In this document: positions 31,484 through 38,369 of the stretch, one piece after another
How the letters are laid out: each line of letters begins with the position of its first letter
How positions within the stretch are numbered: the stretch's first letter is position 1
Assembly (NCBI GenBank): GCA_024276495.1
Contig: JAJRXC010000064.1
Span: forward strand, 1-38,369
DNA from: Actinomycetes bacterium
GTDB taxonomy: Bacteria; Actinomycetota; Acidimicrobiia; Acidimicrobiales; Aldehydirespiratoraceae
DNA: 38,369 nucleotides
Direction of reading: 5' to 3'
Notes under the pieces: model-generated
What the model saw: the letters and a program-made list of their open reading frames with translations, nothing else
What the model was told of the DNA's origin: nothing
The model's database searches: none
Made by a program: the position numbers and the translations under genes

Positions 31484-32145
31484 CCGGCTCGCGCCGGGGT
31501 CCGGATCCGGTAGACGCAGCGTTCGTCGCCGGACAGGAGGTGTTGGGTGCGTTCGATCTCGCCCGCCTCGCCGATGAACGCCCGGAACAGTTCGAGCTCG
31601 TTGCGGCACAGGTTTTGGCAGGTTGTGGCTGCGGCGCAGATCGGACAGTGGTGTTCGATGAACACGAAGTCGTCGCCGTCGGGCACGACTTCGGCCATGT
31701 ATCCCTGTCGGGCCCGCTGGTCGGCGAGCAGGGCGACGCGGCCGCCGAGGTCGTCGATCGCGATCTCTTCTGCGGCCAGGCGTTCCCGGAGCTCGCGGAG
31801 GTGGGCGGCATCGCGGGCGGCGAGCACCTTGTCGATCGCTTCCTCGCCGAGCTCGCGGCGCATGGTGGTGAGCAGCTCGACGGTGAGGTCGCCGTGGCGA
31901 TCGGGGAAGAGCTCGACGGCGAGGGGGGACAGGGCCCAGCCGATCGGGGGGCGCCCCCGGGTGCCGGTTGCGATGGTCTCGGCGTTGACCAACCCTCGTT
32001 CCTCGAGCTCGACGAGTTGGGGGCGCACGGCTTGGGTCGTGACGCCGAGGGCGTCGGCGATCGCGGTGGTGGTGCCGGCCCCGGACCGTTTGAGATGGTC
32101 GACGATGCGTCGTTGCGCGTCGCCGATTCCCGAGGGTTCGTCCAT
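31480..32145 (-). CDS. Winged-helix regulator with C-terminal Cys cluster (SufR-like)
   Basis: 221 residues. Residues 9-60 form an HTH (QRRIVDHLKRSGAGTTTAIA, ALGVTTQAVRPQLVELEERG) with a basic wing GTRGRPPIGW. The C-terminal half ends with C167, C170, C176, C180 and C210 in HHCPICAAATTCQNLC and ERCVYRI. The C167-x12-C180 spacing matches the first part of the SufR Fe-S ligand pattern as I recall it, but the next ligand position is not Cys, so this is a SufR-like family rather than SufR itself. It probably senses iron-sulfur status or redox. TACGAT lies six bases before the ATG. It is divergent from the VOC gene and coupled to the methyltransferase. Confidence 0.88.
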   Translation of the reverse strand: MDEPSGIGDAQRRIVDHLKRSGAGTTTAIADALGVTTQAVRPQLVELEERGLVNAETIATGTRGRPPIGWALSPLAVELFPDRHGDLTVELLTTMRRELGEEAIDKVLAARDAAHLRELRERLAAEEIAIDDLGGRVALLADQRARQGYMAEVVPDGDDFVFIEHHCPICAAATTCQNLCRNELELFRAFIGEAGEIERTQHLLSGDERCVYRIRTPARAG

Positions 32146-32151
32146 GGGGTC

Positions 32152-32157
32152 ATCGTA
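32152..32157 (-). promoter_or_regulatory. -10 element of the SufR-like regulator (TACGAT, leaderless)
   Basis: Minus-strand TACGAT, six bases, ATG at 32145. No ribosome site lies between. The TTGTGAAA box lies just upstream of this -10. Confidence 0.5.
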
Positions 32158-32163
32158 GCGACT

Positions 32164-32228
32164 TTTCACAATGAAGCTCTTGACAATTGAGCCTCCAAGG
32201 TAAATATTGCAAGATACTACTTGTGAAA
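32164..32228. promoter_or_regulatory. Paired TTGTGAAA boxes in the regulator/VOC intergenic region
   Basis: TTTCACAA (32164-32171) and TTGTGAAA (32221-32228) are exact inverted copies 49 bp apart in an AT-rich stretch. Each divergent gene sees a TTGTGAAA box in its own reading direction. They may be operators for the adjacent SufR-like regulator. Also present: GCTC-N9-GAGC (32176-32192) around the -35. Confidence 0.4.
32180..32208 (+). promoter_or_regulatory. Promoter of the VOC gene (TTGACA-N17-AATATT)
   Basis: A perfect -35 TTGACA at 32180-32185, 17 bp, and AATATT at 32203-32208. The transcript would begin near 32215, leaving a leader of about 37 nt with GCAGGGA before the ATG at 32252. 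Confidence 0.5.
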
Positions 32229-32251
32229 TATCGACGGCAGGGACCACCCAC

Positions 32252-32623
32252 ATGAACCTCGAACACGCCAACGTCACCGTGACCGACCCCCAGGCCAGCG
32301 CCGCGCTGCTCGGCCGCATCTTCGGCTGGCACATCCGCTGGGAGGGTCCATCACTGCTCGGTGGACACACCGTCCACGTCGGCACCGACGACACCTATCT
32401 CGCCCTCTACACGCCGGGTGATCCCGACGACCAGGCCGACAGCGACCGCGTGGGCGGCCTCCAACACCTCGGCATCCTCGTCGACGACCTCGACCTGATC
32501 GAAGCCCGGGTCCGGGCCGAGGGCATCGAGCCCTACAACTTCATGACCTACGAACCCGGTCGGCGCTTCTACTTCAACGACCACGACAACATCGAGTTCG
32601 AAGTCGTCGCCTACGACGTGTAG
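32252..32623 (+). CDS. VOC-family (glyoxalase/bleomycin-resistance fold) protein
   Basis: 123 residues, single-module VOC protein. MNLEHANVTVTDPQASAALLG is the first strand-helix with the metal-position His (H5); GGLQHLGILVDDLDLIEARV starts the second half with another His, and FYFNDHDNIEFEVVAY carries the usual C-terminal Glu. It is likely a metal-dependent lyase, isomerase or dioxygenase, or a binding protein. The start at 32252 has a weak SD; an upstream in-frame ATG at 32207 falls within the promoter and is rejected. It is divergent from the SufR-like regulator, which probably controls it. Confidence 0.87.
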   Translation: MNLEHANVTVTDPQASAALLGRIFGWHIRWEGPSLLGGHTVHVGTDDTYLALYTPGDPDDQADSDRVGGLQHLGILVDDLDLIEARVRAEGIEPYNFMTYEPGRRFYFNDHDNIEFEVVAYDV

Positions 32624-32674
32624 CCACCGTGCGGGCCGGGGGCGGTGAGCATGGCCCCGTGCGCCCGCCCCGAT

Positions 32675-32680
32675 TAGCGT
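32675..32680 (+). promoter_or_regulatory. -10 element of the SulP gene (TAGCGT, leaderless)
   Basis: TAGCGT, six bases, ATG at 32687; no ribosome site. It is the same hexamer as at 28012 and 28617. Confidence 0.5.
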
Positions 32681-32686
32681 CGGCGG

Positions 32687-34276
32687 ATGCCCCGGGCTCG
32701 CGTCACCACGATCCCGCGACCGACGCCCGGCGATCTGATCGCCGGTCTCTCGGTTGCGCTGGTGCTCATCCCCCAGTCGCTCGCCTACGCCGAGATCGCC
32801 GGCGTTCCGCCGCATGTCGGCCTCTTCGCCGCCGCGCTGCCCCCGTTGATCGCCGCGCCGTTCATGTCGCTGCCGTATCTCCAGACCGGGCCGGTCGCGC
32901 TCACCTCGCTCCTCACGTTCGGCGCGCTGGCGGGACTCGAATCGACCGGCACCGCCGAGTACGTGAAGCTGGCGGCCCTCCTCGCCCTCGTCGTCGGCGT
33001 GACCCGACTCGTCCTCGGGCTCTTCAAGATGGGCACCCTCGCCTACCTCATGTCGCAACCGGTGTTGCAGGGGTTCACCAACGCGGCCGCGGTGCTCATC
33101 ATCTCGTCGCAGCTTCCGTCGATGTTCGGTACCGCGCCCGACACCGACGGCATCCTCGAACGCGCCTGGTGGACGGTCACCAACCCCGGCGACTGGTCCG
33201 GCGGCGCCCTTGTGCTCGCGATCGCCACCACGGTCCTCGTGCTCGGCAGCCGCCGGATCCACATCCTGTTCCCGGGCGTCCTGCTGGCGGTGATCGGGAC
33301 GACGATCTGGAGCGACCTGTCCGGCTACGACGGTGCGACGATCGGTGAGCTTCCCGGCGATTTCGTGTCGTTGAGCATCGACCTCCCGTTCGGACGCTGG
33401 ACCAACCTGGTCGTGCCGGGCATCATCATCGCCCTCGTGGGATTCGCCGAGCCGGCATCGATCAGCCGCACGTTCGCCACCGCCGATCGCCTTCGTTGGA
33501 GCGCCAACCGCGAGCTCGTCAGCTCGGGGATCGCCAACCTCACATCCGCGGTGTCCGGTGCGTTTCCCGTCGGCGGTTCGTTCTCACGGAGCTCGCTCAA
33601 CCGGTTCGCGGGGGCGACGAGCAACTGGTCCGGTGCGACCACCGGCCTCGTCGTGATCGCGATCCTTCCCCTCGTGTCGTATCTCGAGCCCCTCCCTCGG
33701 GCCGTGCTCGGGGCGGTGATCTTCACCGCGGTGCTGCGGTTGGTCCAACCCGCGGCGCTCGTCGCGATCTGGGGGCAGAGCGCGCCGCAGGGCACGATCG
33801 CCACCGGCACGTTCGTGGCGACGTTGCTCTTCTCGCCCAACGTCGAACGCGGCGTGCTCGTCGGGATCGTCGGCGCGATCGCCTTTCACCTCTATCGCGA
33901 GGTTCGGGTCGACCACGACTACCGGATCGAGGGCGACACCATCACGATCCATCCCACCGGGGTCGTCTGGTTCGCGTCGACGCCCGCTTTGGAGGACGCC
34001 TTCCGCTCGGCGGTGGCCGAACACCCCGAGGCCACCCACGTCGTCATCGACTTCGGCGCCTGTGGACGACTCGACTACTCCGGCGCGGCCACCTTGTCCG
34101 GTGTGATCGACGACCTGACCGCCGACGATCGCGAGGTCGACATCGTCAACGTCCCCCGCCACGCCCAGCGGGTGCTCTCGGTGTTCCTCGGCGGCAGCCA
34201 CGGCGTGCCGGAGCTCGCCGATCTCCCCGCCGATGCCCGGTCGCAGTGGGCGACACCGTGGAGCCGCAGCGAATAG
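32687..34276 (+). CDS. SulP-family anion transporter with STAS domain
   Basis: 529 residues. The membrane domain (about residues 10-400) has the SLC26/SulP opening: GDLIAGLSVALVLIPQSLAYAEIAG, then GLFAAALPPLIAAPF, QPVLQGFTNAAAVLI, and GSFSRSSLNRFAGATSNWSG, the SulP signature. The STAS domain (about 410-515) contains VVIDFGACGRLDYSGAATLSG. Members carry sulfate, bicarbonate or dicarboxylates; the substrate is not fixed. A nearby CysQ-like gene makes sulfate attractive, but other sulfate-assimilation genes are absent from the window. It has a leaderless-type promoter. Confidence 0.92.
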   Translation: MPRARVTTIPRPTPGDLIAGLSVALVLIPQSLAYAEIAGVPPHVGLFAAALPPLIAAPFMSLPYLQTGPVALTSLLTFGALAGLESTGTAEYVKLAALLALVVGVTRLVLGLFKMGTLAYLMSQPVLQGFTNAAAVLIISSQLPSMFGTAPDTDGILERAWWTVTNPGDWSGGALVLAIATTVLVLGSRRIHILFPGVLLAVIGTTIWSDLSGYDGATIGELPGDFVSLSIDLPFGRWTNLVVPGIIIALVGFAEPASISRTFATADRLRWSANRELVSSGIANLTSAVSGAFPVGGSFSRSSLNRFAGATSNWSGATTGLVVIAILPLVSYLEPLPRAVLGAVIFTAVLRLVQPAALVAIWGQSAPQGTIATGTFVATLLFSPNVERGVLVGIVGAIAFHLYREVRVDHDYRIEGDTITIHPTGVVWFASTPALEDAFRSAVAEHPEATHVVIDFGACGRLDYSGAATLSGVIDDLTADDREVDIVNVPRHAQRVLSVFLGGSHGVPELADLPADARSQWATPWSRSE

Positions 34277-34291
34277 GCCCTCGTGGCCCGA

Positions 34292-35641
34292 TCACGACCC
34301 GGTGCGGTCTCGCGTCACGAAGTGGAGGTCGACGAATCGTCGACGAAGGGAGCTCACATCGTCGGCCACGGCGGGCGGCTCGTCGTATAGACCTCGGGCG
34401 ATCAGGACGGCGAGCTCGGGCATGTCGGCCGCGGTCATGCCCCATCGCACCGCCTCGTTGAGCCCGACGCGCAGGCCGCCCGCCGGCGCGTCGGGCGCGT
34501 CGACCGGGAGACCGATGGCGGAGGTCAACAGGTTCGCCCGACGGAGGCGCAGCGCGGCAGCGTGTCCGCCACCGATCTCCCGGACGTCGATAGCGAAGGC
34601 ATGGGAACGGGTGGCGCCGCACTCGCTGATGTGGACGGGCACGTCGCGCGCCGAGAGCTCGGCGGCCAGCGCCGCCGCGGCGTCGACCATCTCGGCCGCA
34701 TAGGCCGATCCGGCGGTGATCCAGTCGAGCAGGGAGATGGCCAAGGCCGCGGTCTTGCCGGCGTCGAAGTTCGCGGTGAGCCCCGGGTAGGCGATCGCAT
34801 CGACGCGTTCGGCGATCGCGGCGTCGTCGGTCACCAGCAGCCCCGACGGTGGCCCGCCGAGGCTCTTGTAGGTGCTCATGGTCATGAGGTGGGCGCCGGC
34901 GGCGACCGGGTCGGGCCAGACGCCCCCGGCGATCGGCCCGGAGAGGTGGGCGGCGTCGAACAACACGATGGCACCGACCTCATCCGCGACCTCCCGGATC
35001 TCCGCGACGGGGTGGTGACACAGGTTGAGGCTGCCGCCGATCGAGATCACCTTCGGCCGGACCCGGCGGGCGAGCGCGGCCAGCCGGTCGACGTCGACGG
35101 TGTAGCGGTCCGCGTCGACGGGCGCGGCGTGCACGTCGAGCCCGTAGAGCCCGGCGACGCCGGCGTCGTGATGGGTGACGTGACCCCCGATCGACGCCGG
35201 CGGCGCGATGATCGTGTCGCCCGGTTTCGCGCCGGCCATGAACGCGTAGAGGTTGGCGATCGCTCCCGACGGCACCCGCACCTCGGCGTAGCGGGTTCGG
35301 AAGACCTCGGCGGCGAGCTCGGCCGCGATCACCTCGATGCGCTCGATGGCCTCGAGCCCCATCTCGTACTTCTCGCCCGGATAGCCGAGCGATGGTCGGG
35401 TCCCGAGCCCGGCCGCGAGCGCGGCCTCGGCCCGGGGGTTCATCGTGTTGGTGGCCGGGTTGAGGTTCAGACAGTCGTGGTCGTGGATCCGACGGTTGTC
35501 GCCGATCAGCGACGCGAGCCGGTCCGCGACCGTCTCGGGAGCAGCGATCGCGGTCTCCGTCGCGATCTGTTGCACGAGCGCCTCGACCGCGGCAGGCACC
35601 CATGGCCGCGTCGCCAGACCGGTCGGGTCGTTGTCGTCCAT
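34292..35641 (-). CDS. SHMT-like PLP-dependent enzyme (fold type I)
   Basis: 449 residues, close to serine hydroxymethyltransferase in size and layout. GYPGEKYEMGLEAIERIE matches the SHMT segment GYPGxRYYGG; RVPSGAIANLYAFMAGAKPGD, GGHVTHHDAGVAGL and DAAHLSGPIAGGVWPDP are in order. The Schiff-base Lys is in STYKSLGGPPSG (K259), where true SHMT has THKTLRGPRGG; the His before Lys is Tyr and the Arg is Gly. The region normally holding NxxASEN reads LNPATNTMN. So it is probably a paralogue acting on a different amino acid or aldehyde, such as phenylserine or alpha-methylserine. GAGAGGAA precedes the ATG at 35641. It is convergent with the SulP gene (15 bp). Confidence 0.85.
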   Translation of the reverse strand: MDDNDPTGLATRPWVPAAVEALVQQIATETAIAAPETVADRLASLIGDNRRIHDHDCLNLNPATNTMNPRAEAALAAGLGTRPSLGYPGEKYEMGLEAIERIEVIAAELAAEVFRTRYAEVRVPSGAIANLYAFMAGAKPGDTIIAPPASIGGHVTHHDAGVAGLYGLDVHAAPVDADRYTVDVDRLAALARRVRPKVISIGGSLNLCHHPVAEIREVADEVGAIVLFDAAHLSGPIAGGVWPDPVAAGAHLMTMSTYKSLGGPPSGLLVTDDAAIAERVDAIAYPGLTANFDAGKTAALAISLLDWITAGSAYAAEMVDAAAALAAELSARDVPVHISECGATRSHAFAIDVREIGGGHAAALRLRRANLLTSAIGLPVDAPDAPAGGLRVGLNEAVRWGMTAADMPELAVLIARGLYDEPPAVADDVSSLRRRFVDLHFVTRDRTGS

Positions 35642-35673
35642 GCCAGTTCCTCTCACATCGGGGCCGGGTCGAA

Positions 35674-35679
35674 ACCGTA
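35674..35679 (-). promoter_or_regulatory. -10 element of the SHMT-like gene (TACGGT)
   Basis: Minus-strand TACGGT that would start a transcript near 35667, giving a 26-nt leader with the GAGAGGAA ribosome site. Same hexamer as at kynU and mutB, but here with a leader. Confidence 0.35.
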
Positions 35680-35745
35680 ACAATCGGTCGCCCTCCGCCG
35701 ATTCTCCTGCGGTACGTCTACACGTCGGAGAGGCGGGAGCATCAC

Positions 35746-36882
35746 ATGACGATCGTGCCGCCGTCCGCGCCCGACGACACCGCAACCAGGCGGGCGCGGA
35801 TGCGGTTGCGGGCCACCGCCGTCGTCGTCGCCCTGTTCGCGCTCGTGGCCTCATCGGGGTTCGGTCGACGCGACCCGTCAGTGGGGGATGCGTCGCCGGT
35901 GACCCCACCGGCCGCGTCCGCCGACGCGTCGGCGCCGCGGGTCGTGCCGCCGGACTCCACCCCGCCGGTCGTGACGACCACCACGGCGGCACCCGGACTC
36001 CCCGTCGTGGTGCCTGACCCCCGCCCCGGCGATTTGCGGGTCGACGACGAGGCCGATGTGCTCCCGGCGGGCTACGAACCGGGACCGGCGACCACGGTCG
36101 TGCGCGACGTCGCCTACGGCACCGACCCGGCCCAGCGGCTCGACCTCTACCTGCCGGAGAACGCCGGCGCGCCCGTCCTGTTGTACTTGCACTCCGGCGG
36201 ATGGATCGGCGGCGACAGGTCGGCGGTGTCCGCCATGGTGATGCGGTTCGTCGAGCGGGGCTACGCGGTGGCGTCGGTCGACTATCGCCTGGCGCCGGAC
36301 AATCCGTTCCCCACGCCGGTGACCGACGTGAAGCTCGCGATCCGGTGGCTCAAGGCGTACGCCGACCGGGACGGCACGATCGACGGTGGCCGGATGGTGC
36401 TCGTCGGCGCCTCGTCGGGTGGCCATCTCGCCGCGTTCGCCGCGGCGACCCCCGGGGAGTACGAGCCGACCGACCTCGGGCCGGAGCTCGCCGCGTTCGA
36501 CTCGACCGTCGCCGGAGTCGTGTCGTTCGTCGGACCGACCGACCTGGTGCAGCTCTACGACCAGCCCCACGTGTGGGCTCGGGGGATCACGTCGGCGTTC
36601 GTCGGCTGTTTCCCGTGCGATGCGGCGCAGCTGACCGAGCCGAGCGTGGGCGCGCACCTGCATCCGGGCCTTCCCCCCGCCTATTGGGCCTACGGCACCG
36701 ACGATCCGCTGATCGACGCGAGGAGTCAGGCCGTGGCGATCGCGATGGGGTGGGCTGCGGCCGCGGGGGCCGAGATGTCGTGGCTCGACCTGGTGAACGG
36801 GGCGGAGCACACCCTCGACGAGAACACCGTCAACCAGCGGGCCCTCGAGGCGTTCGTCGACCGTGCGGTCGGGCTCGGGTAG
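35746..36882 (+). CDS. Exported alpha/beta hydrolase (esterase/lipase, HSL-like)
   Basis: 378 residues. A basic N-terminus and hydrophobic segment (about residues 20-37, TAVVVALFALVASSGF) act as signal or anchor. A Pro/Thr-rich linker follows to about residue 85. The hydrolase part has the oxyanion motif LHSGGWIGGD, nucleophile GASSGG (S223), acid YGTDDPLID (D319 or D320) and H355 in NGAEHTLDE, all correctly ordered. The substrate is an ester of unknown kind, hydrolysed outside the membrane. GGGAG lies 5 nt before the ATG at 35746. The stop is 3 bp from the convergent acyltransferase stop. Confidence 0.9.
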   Translation: MTIVPPSAPDDTATRRARMRLRATAVVVALFALVASSGFGRRDPSVGDASPVTPPAASADASAPRVVPPDSTPPVVTTTTAAPGLPVVVPDPRPGDLRVDDEADVLPAGYEPGPATTVVRDVAYGTDPAQRLDLYLPENAGAPVLLYLHSGGWIGGDRSAVSAMVMRFVERGYAVASVDYRLAPDNPFPTPVTDVKLAIRWLKAYADRDGTIDGGRMVLVGASSGGHLAAFAAATPGEYEPTDLGPELAAFDSTVAGVVSFVGPTDLVQLYDQPHVWARGITSAFVGCFPCDAAQLTEPSVGAHLHPGLPPAYWAYGTDDPLIDARSQAVAIAMGWAAAAGAEMSWLDLVNGAEHTLDENTVNQRALEAFVDRAVGLG

Positions 36883-36885
36883 CGG

Positions 36886-38369
36886 TCAGCGGATGTCGTC
36901 GGCGGACTGCTGGGCGGCGAGCCAGTCGTCGTAGGTCCGCAGGAGCTCCGGGGCCAGCCAGTCGGCGACCACCTGGGTGCTGTCGTAGGTGAAGTGCACT
37001 CCGTCGGGCCGCAGCCAGCGGTCGTCGGGGTAGGCGTCGACCCAGCCGGCGAGGTCGACGACGACGACCGAGGGGTTGACGGCCGCGGTCTCGGCCAGGA
37101 TCTCCCGCCAGCGTTCGGCCCGGGCCGGGTCGTACTCCGGATAGCTGGTGCCGGCGGGCACGGTGTCGAGCCGGGCCTGGCCGATGTCGGGGTGGGCGAG
37201 CAGCACGACCAGCTCGCTGTTGTCGAGGAGGACGTCGATCGCCGCGTTCAGGTTGGTGCGCAGGAGTGTCTCGTATTCGGCGTCGCGGCCGATGGCGAGG
37301 AACGGTCCGCCTGGTTCGAGCTGCTGGTCGACGATGTCCCACGCGCCGAGTTGCACCATCGCGATGTCGACATCGTCGCCGTCGATGGATTCGGCCCATT
37401 CGGTGAGCCACGGGTCGCAGTCCTTGCCGACGGGCAGGACCCGGGATTCGAGTTTGCGGACGCCGCCGGCCACGAGACCGCAGCCGAGCCGCGCCTGGCC
37501 GATCACCGGGGTGATCTGGTCGGGGTTGTCCTCGGCCCACAACGCGATGCCCAGGCCGGTCATCAACGCGGTGGAGTCGCCGAAGCCGGAGACCCGAAGC
37601 GGTCGGTCCGGGTGCGTCGCGGTCTCGACCGCCCCCGCCACGATGGTCTCCGCCGGGGTGGTGACCGTCGAGGTCGGTGTCGGCGTCACGTCGGCGACGA
37701 GGGCGACCAACTCGGCCTCCGCCGCGGCGAAGTCGATCGGCGCCTCGGTCGGAGTCCGCCAGACGGTGACGGCGACGATCATCGCGGCGACGGTGAGCGA
37801 GGCGGGAACCGCAACCCAGATGCGTCGACCGACCGCGGCCCCTGCGCCGCGGCGGATCGGCATCTCCACGAACCGATGGGAGAGGGAGGCCAGCACGATC
37901 GTGATCGGTAGGCCGACCAGGAATCGTTGCTCGGCCCCGAGCGACGTCTTCTGCTGGAACAGGAGCAGGATCGGCCAGTGGAAGAGGTAGGCGCCATAGG
38001 AGATCACGCCGAGTCGGCGCAGCGGCTCCCACGACAGCACCACTCGCACCGGACCCCGTGGCGCGACCGCGGCCACGATCACCACGATGGTGAGCAGGCC
38101 GTGCAGGGCCAACCCACCCCGGTAGAGATAGAGGTCGGCGGGATTGGCCGTGCCCCACATGACCGCGAGCACGCCGACCGCGCCGATCGCGGCGATCGTC
38201 AACGGCACCGAGCGGTCGGGCACCTCGCGCCCCCGCCGTGTCCACCACAACGCCAGCAGAGCGCCGAGCACCAGTTCGACGACGCGGGTGTCGGTGCCGA
38301 AATAGAGGCGGTCGGTCGTAGCCCCGTTGGCGAGCAGGACCAGCGGCCAGATCACCCCGGCCGCGGCCA
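36886..38369 (-). CDS. Acyltransferase-3 / SGNH-domain protein, N-terminus beyond the window
   Basis: About 494 residues are visible; the frame is open to the right edge, so the first transmembrane segments are missing. OafA-type proteins are about 650-700 residues, so roughly a quarter is lost. The visible membrane part has several segments, including GVISYGAYLFHWPILLLF, a typical Acyl_transf_3 motif, and SHRFVEMPIRRG at its end. After a Thr/Pro linker a periplasmic SGNH domain follows: VSGFGDSTALMTG (Ser block), VQLGAWDI and a closing PDGVHFTYDS with Asp and His. Such proteins O-acetylate cell-surface polysaccharides or lipids. The stop at 36886 lies next to the hydrolase stop. Confidence 0.88.
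   Translation of the reverse strand, partial: AAAGVIWPLVLLANGATTDRLYFGTDTRVVELVLGALLALWWTRRGREVPDRSVPLTIAAIGAVGVLAVMWGTANPADLYLYRGGLALHGLLTIVVIVAAVAPRGPVRVVLSWEPLRRLGVISYGAYLFHWPILLLFQQKTSLGAEQRFLVGLPITIVLASLSHRFVEMPIRRGAGAAVGRRIWVAVPASLTVAAMIVAVTVWRTPTEAPIDFAAAEAELVALVADVTPTPTSTVTTPAETIVAGAVETATHPDRPLRVSGFGDSTALMTGLGIALWAEDNPDQITPVIGQARLGCGLVAGGVRKLESRVLPVGKDCDPWLTEWAESIDGDDVDIAMVQLGAWDIVDQQLEPGGPFLAIGRDAEYETLLRTNLNAAIDVLLDNSELVVLLAHPDIGQARLDTVPAGTSYPEYDPARAERWREILAETAAVNPSVVVVDLAGWVDAYPDDRWLRPDGVHFTYDSTQVVADWLAPELLRTYDDWLAAQQSADDIR

Noticed and set aside
32632-32674. Possible terminator hairpin between the VOC and SulP genes (GGGGGC / GCCCC)
   Set aside because: The arms are only about five bases with a loose loop in GC-rich DNA, which is not above chance.
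30053-34276. A sulfate-assimilation cluster (cysQ and SulP)
   Set aside because: The genes are on opposite strands with a regulator and VOC gene between them, and no sulfurylase, reductase or kinase is present.
1-38369. tRNA, rRNA, CRISPR, prophage or transposon
   Set aside because: I looked for clover-leaf arms, regular repeat-spacer spacing, integrase or transposase motifs and flanking terminal repeats and saw none.

Overview
The window is high-GC DNA, densely coded, with no gap above 300 bases and no rRNA, tRNA, CRISPR array, phage or insertion sequence that I could see. Lipoproteins with Thr/Pro/Asp-rich linkers, an F420-type luciferase-like oxidoreductase, a fused LivH-LivM permease, a MeaB/MutA/MutB set and many apparently leaderless genes point to an actinobacterium. 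My best guess is Acidimicrobiia or a relative; this is inference from protein character, not a database match.

Layout. (1) 1-2086, minus: truncated kynureninase and a CYP125/124/142-like P450. (2) 2167-4627: two divergent citrate synthase paralogues. One has a DNA-binding helix-turn-helix fused to its N-terminus, and a repeat-rich operator-like element lies between them. (3) 4581-11197: methylmalonyl-CoA mutase region, with meaB, mutB and mutA on the minus strand. It is interrupted by a plus-strand SnoaL/Dabb gene pair and a plus-strand anchored exported protein gene. (4) 11370-17784, plus: a tightly coupled branched-chain amino-acid-type ABC transporter operon (binding lipoprotein, fused permease, two ATPases), then a two-TM protein and an amidohydrolase-fold protein lacking the usual metal ligands, closed by a strong hairpin. 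(5) 17922-26686: acyl-CoA synthetase, an SDR without the catalytic Tyr, an LLM oxidoreductase, a GNAT acetyltransferase, a molybdopterin oxidoreductase, a nitronate monooxygenase-like flavoprotein and a thiolase. (6) 26687-38369: DUF3048 lipoprotein, SnoaL-like protein, Gfo/Idh/MocA oxidoreductase, a regulator/methyltransferase/CysQ/SRPBCC minus-strand group, a VOC protein, a SulP transporter, an SHMT-like PLP enzyme, a secreted alpha/beta hydrolase and a truncated acyltransferase-3/SGNH protein.

How it may work together. Uptake of hydrophobic or branched substrates (Liv transporter), CoA activation (acyl-CoA synthetase), thiolysis (thiolase) and propionyl-CoA disposal (mutase with MeaB, possibly a methylcitrate-type synthase) fit a catabolic island for odd-chain, branched-chain or sterol-like carbon. 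This pathway link is inferred from gene content.

Promoters. A repeated signal, TAnnnT (usually TAnnGT) ending 6-8 nt before the start codon, is found in front of at least ten genes. It predicts leaderless transcripts. At three divergent or potentially divergent sites the -10 elements are symmetric or interlocked and could fire in both directions.
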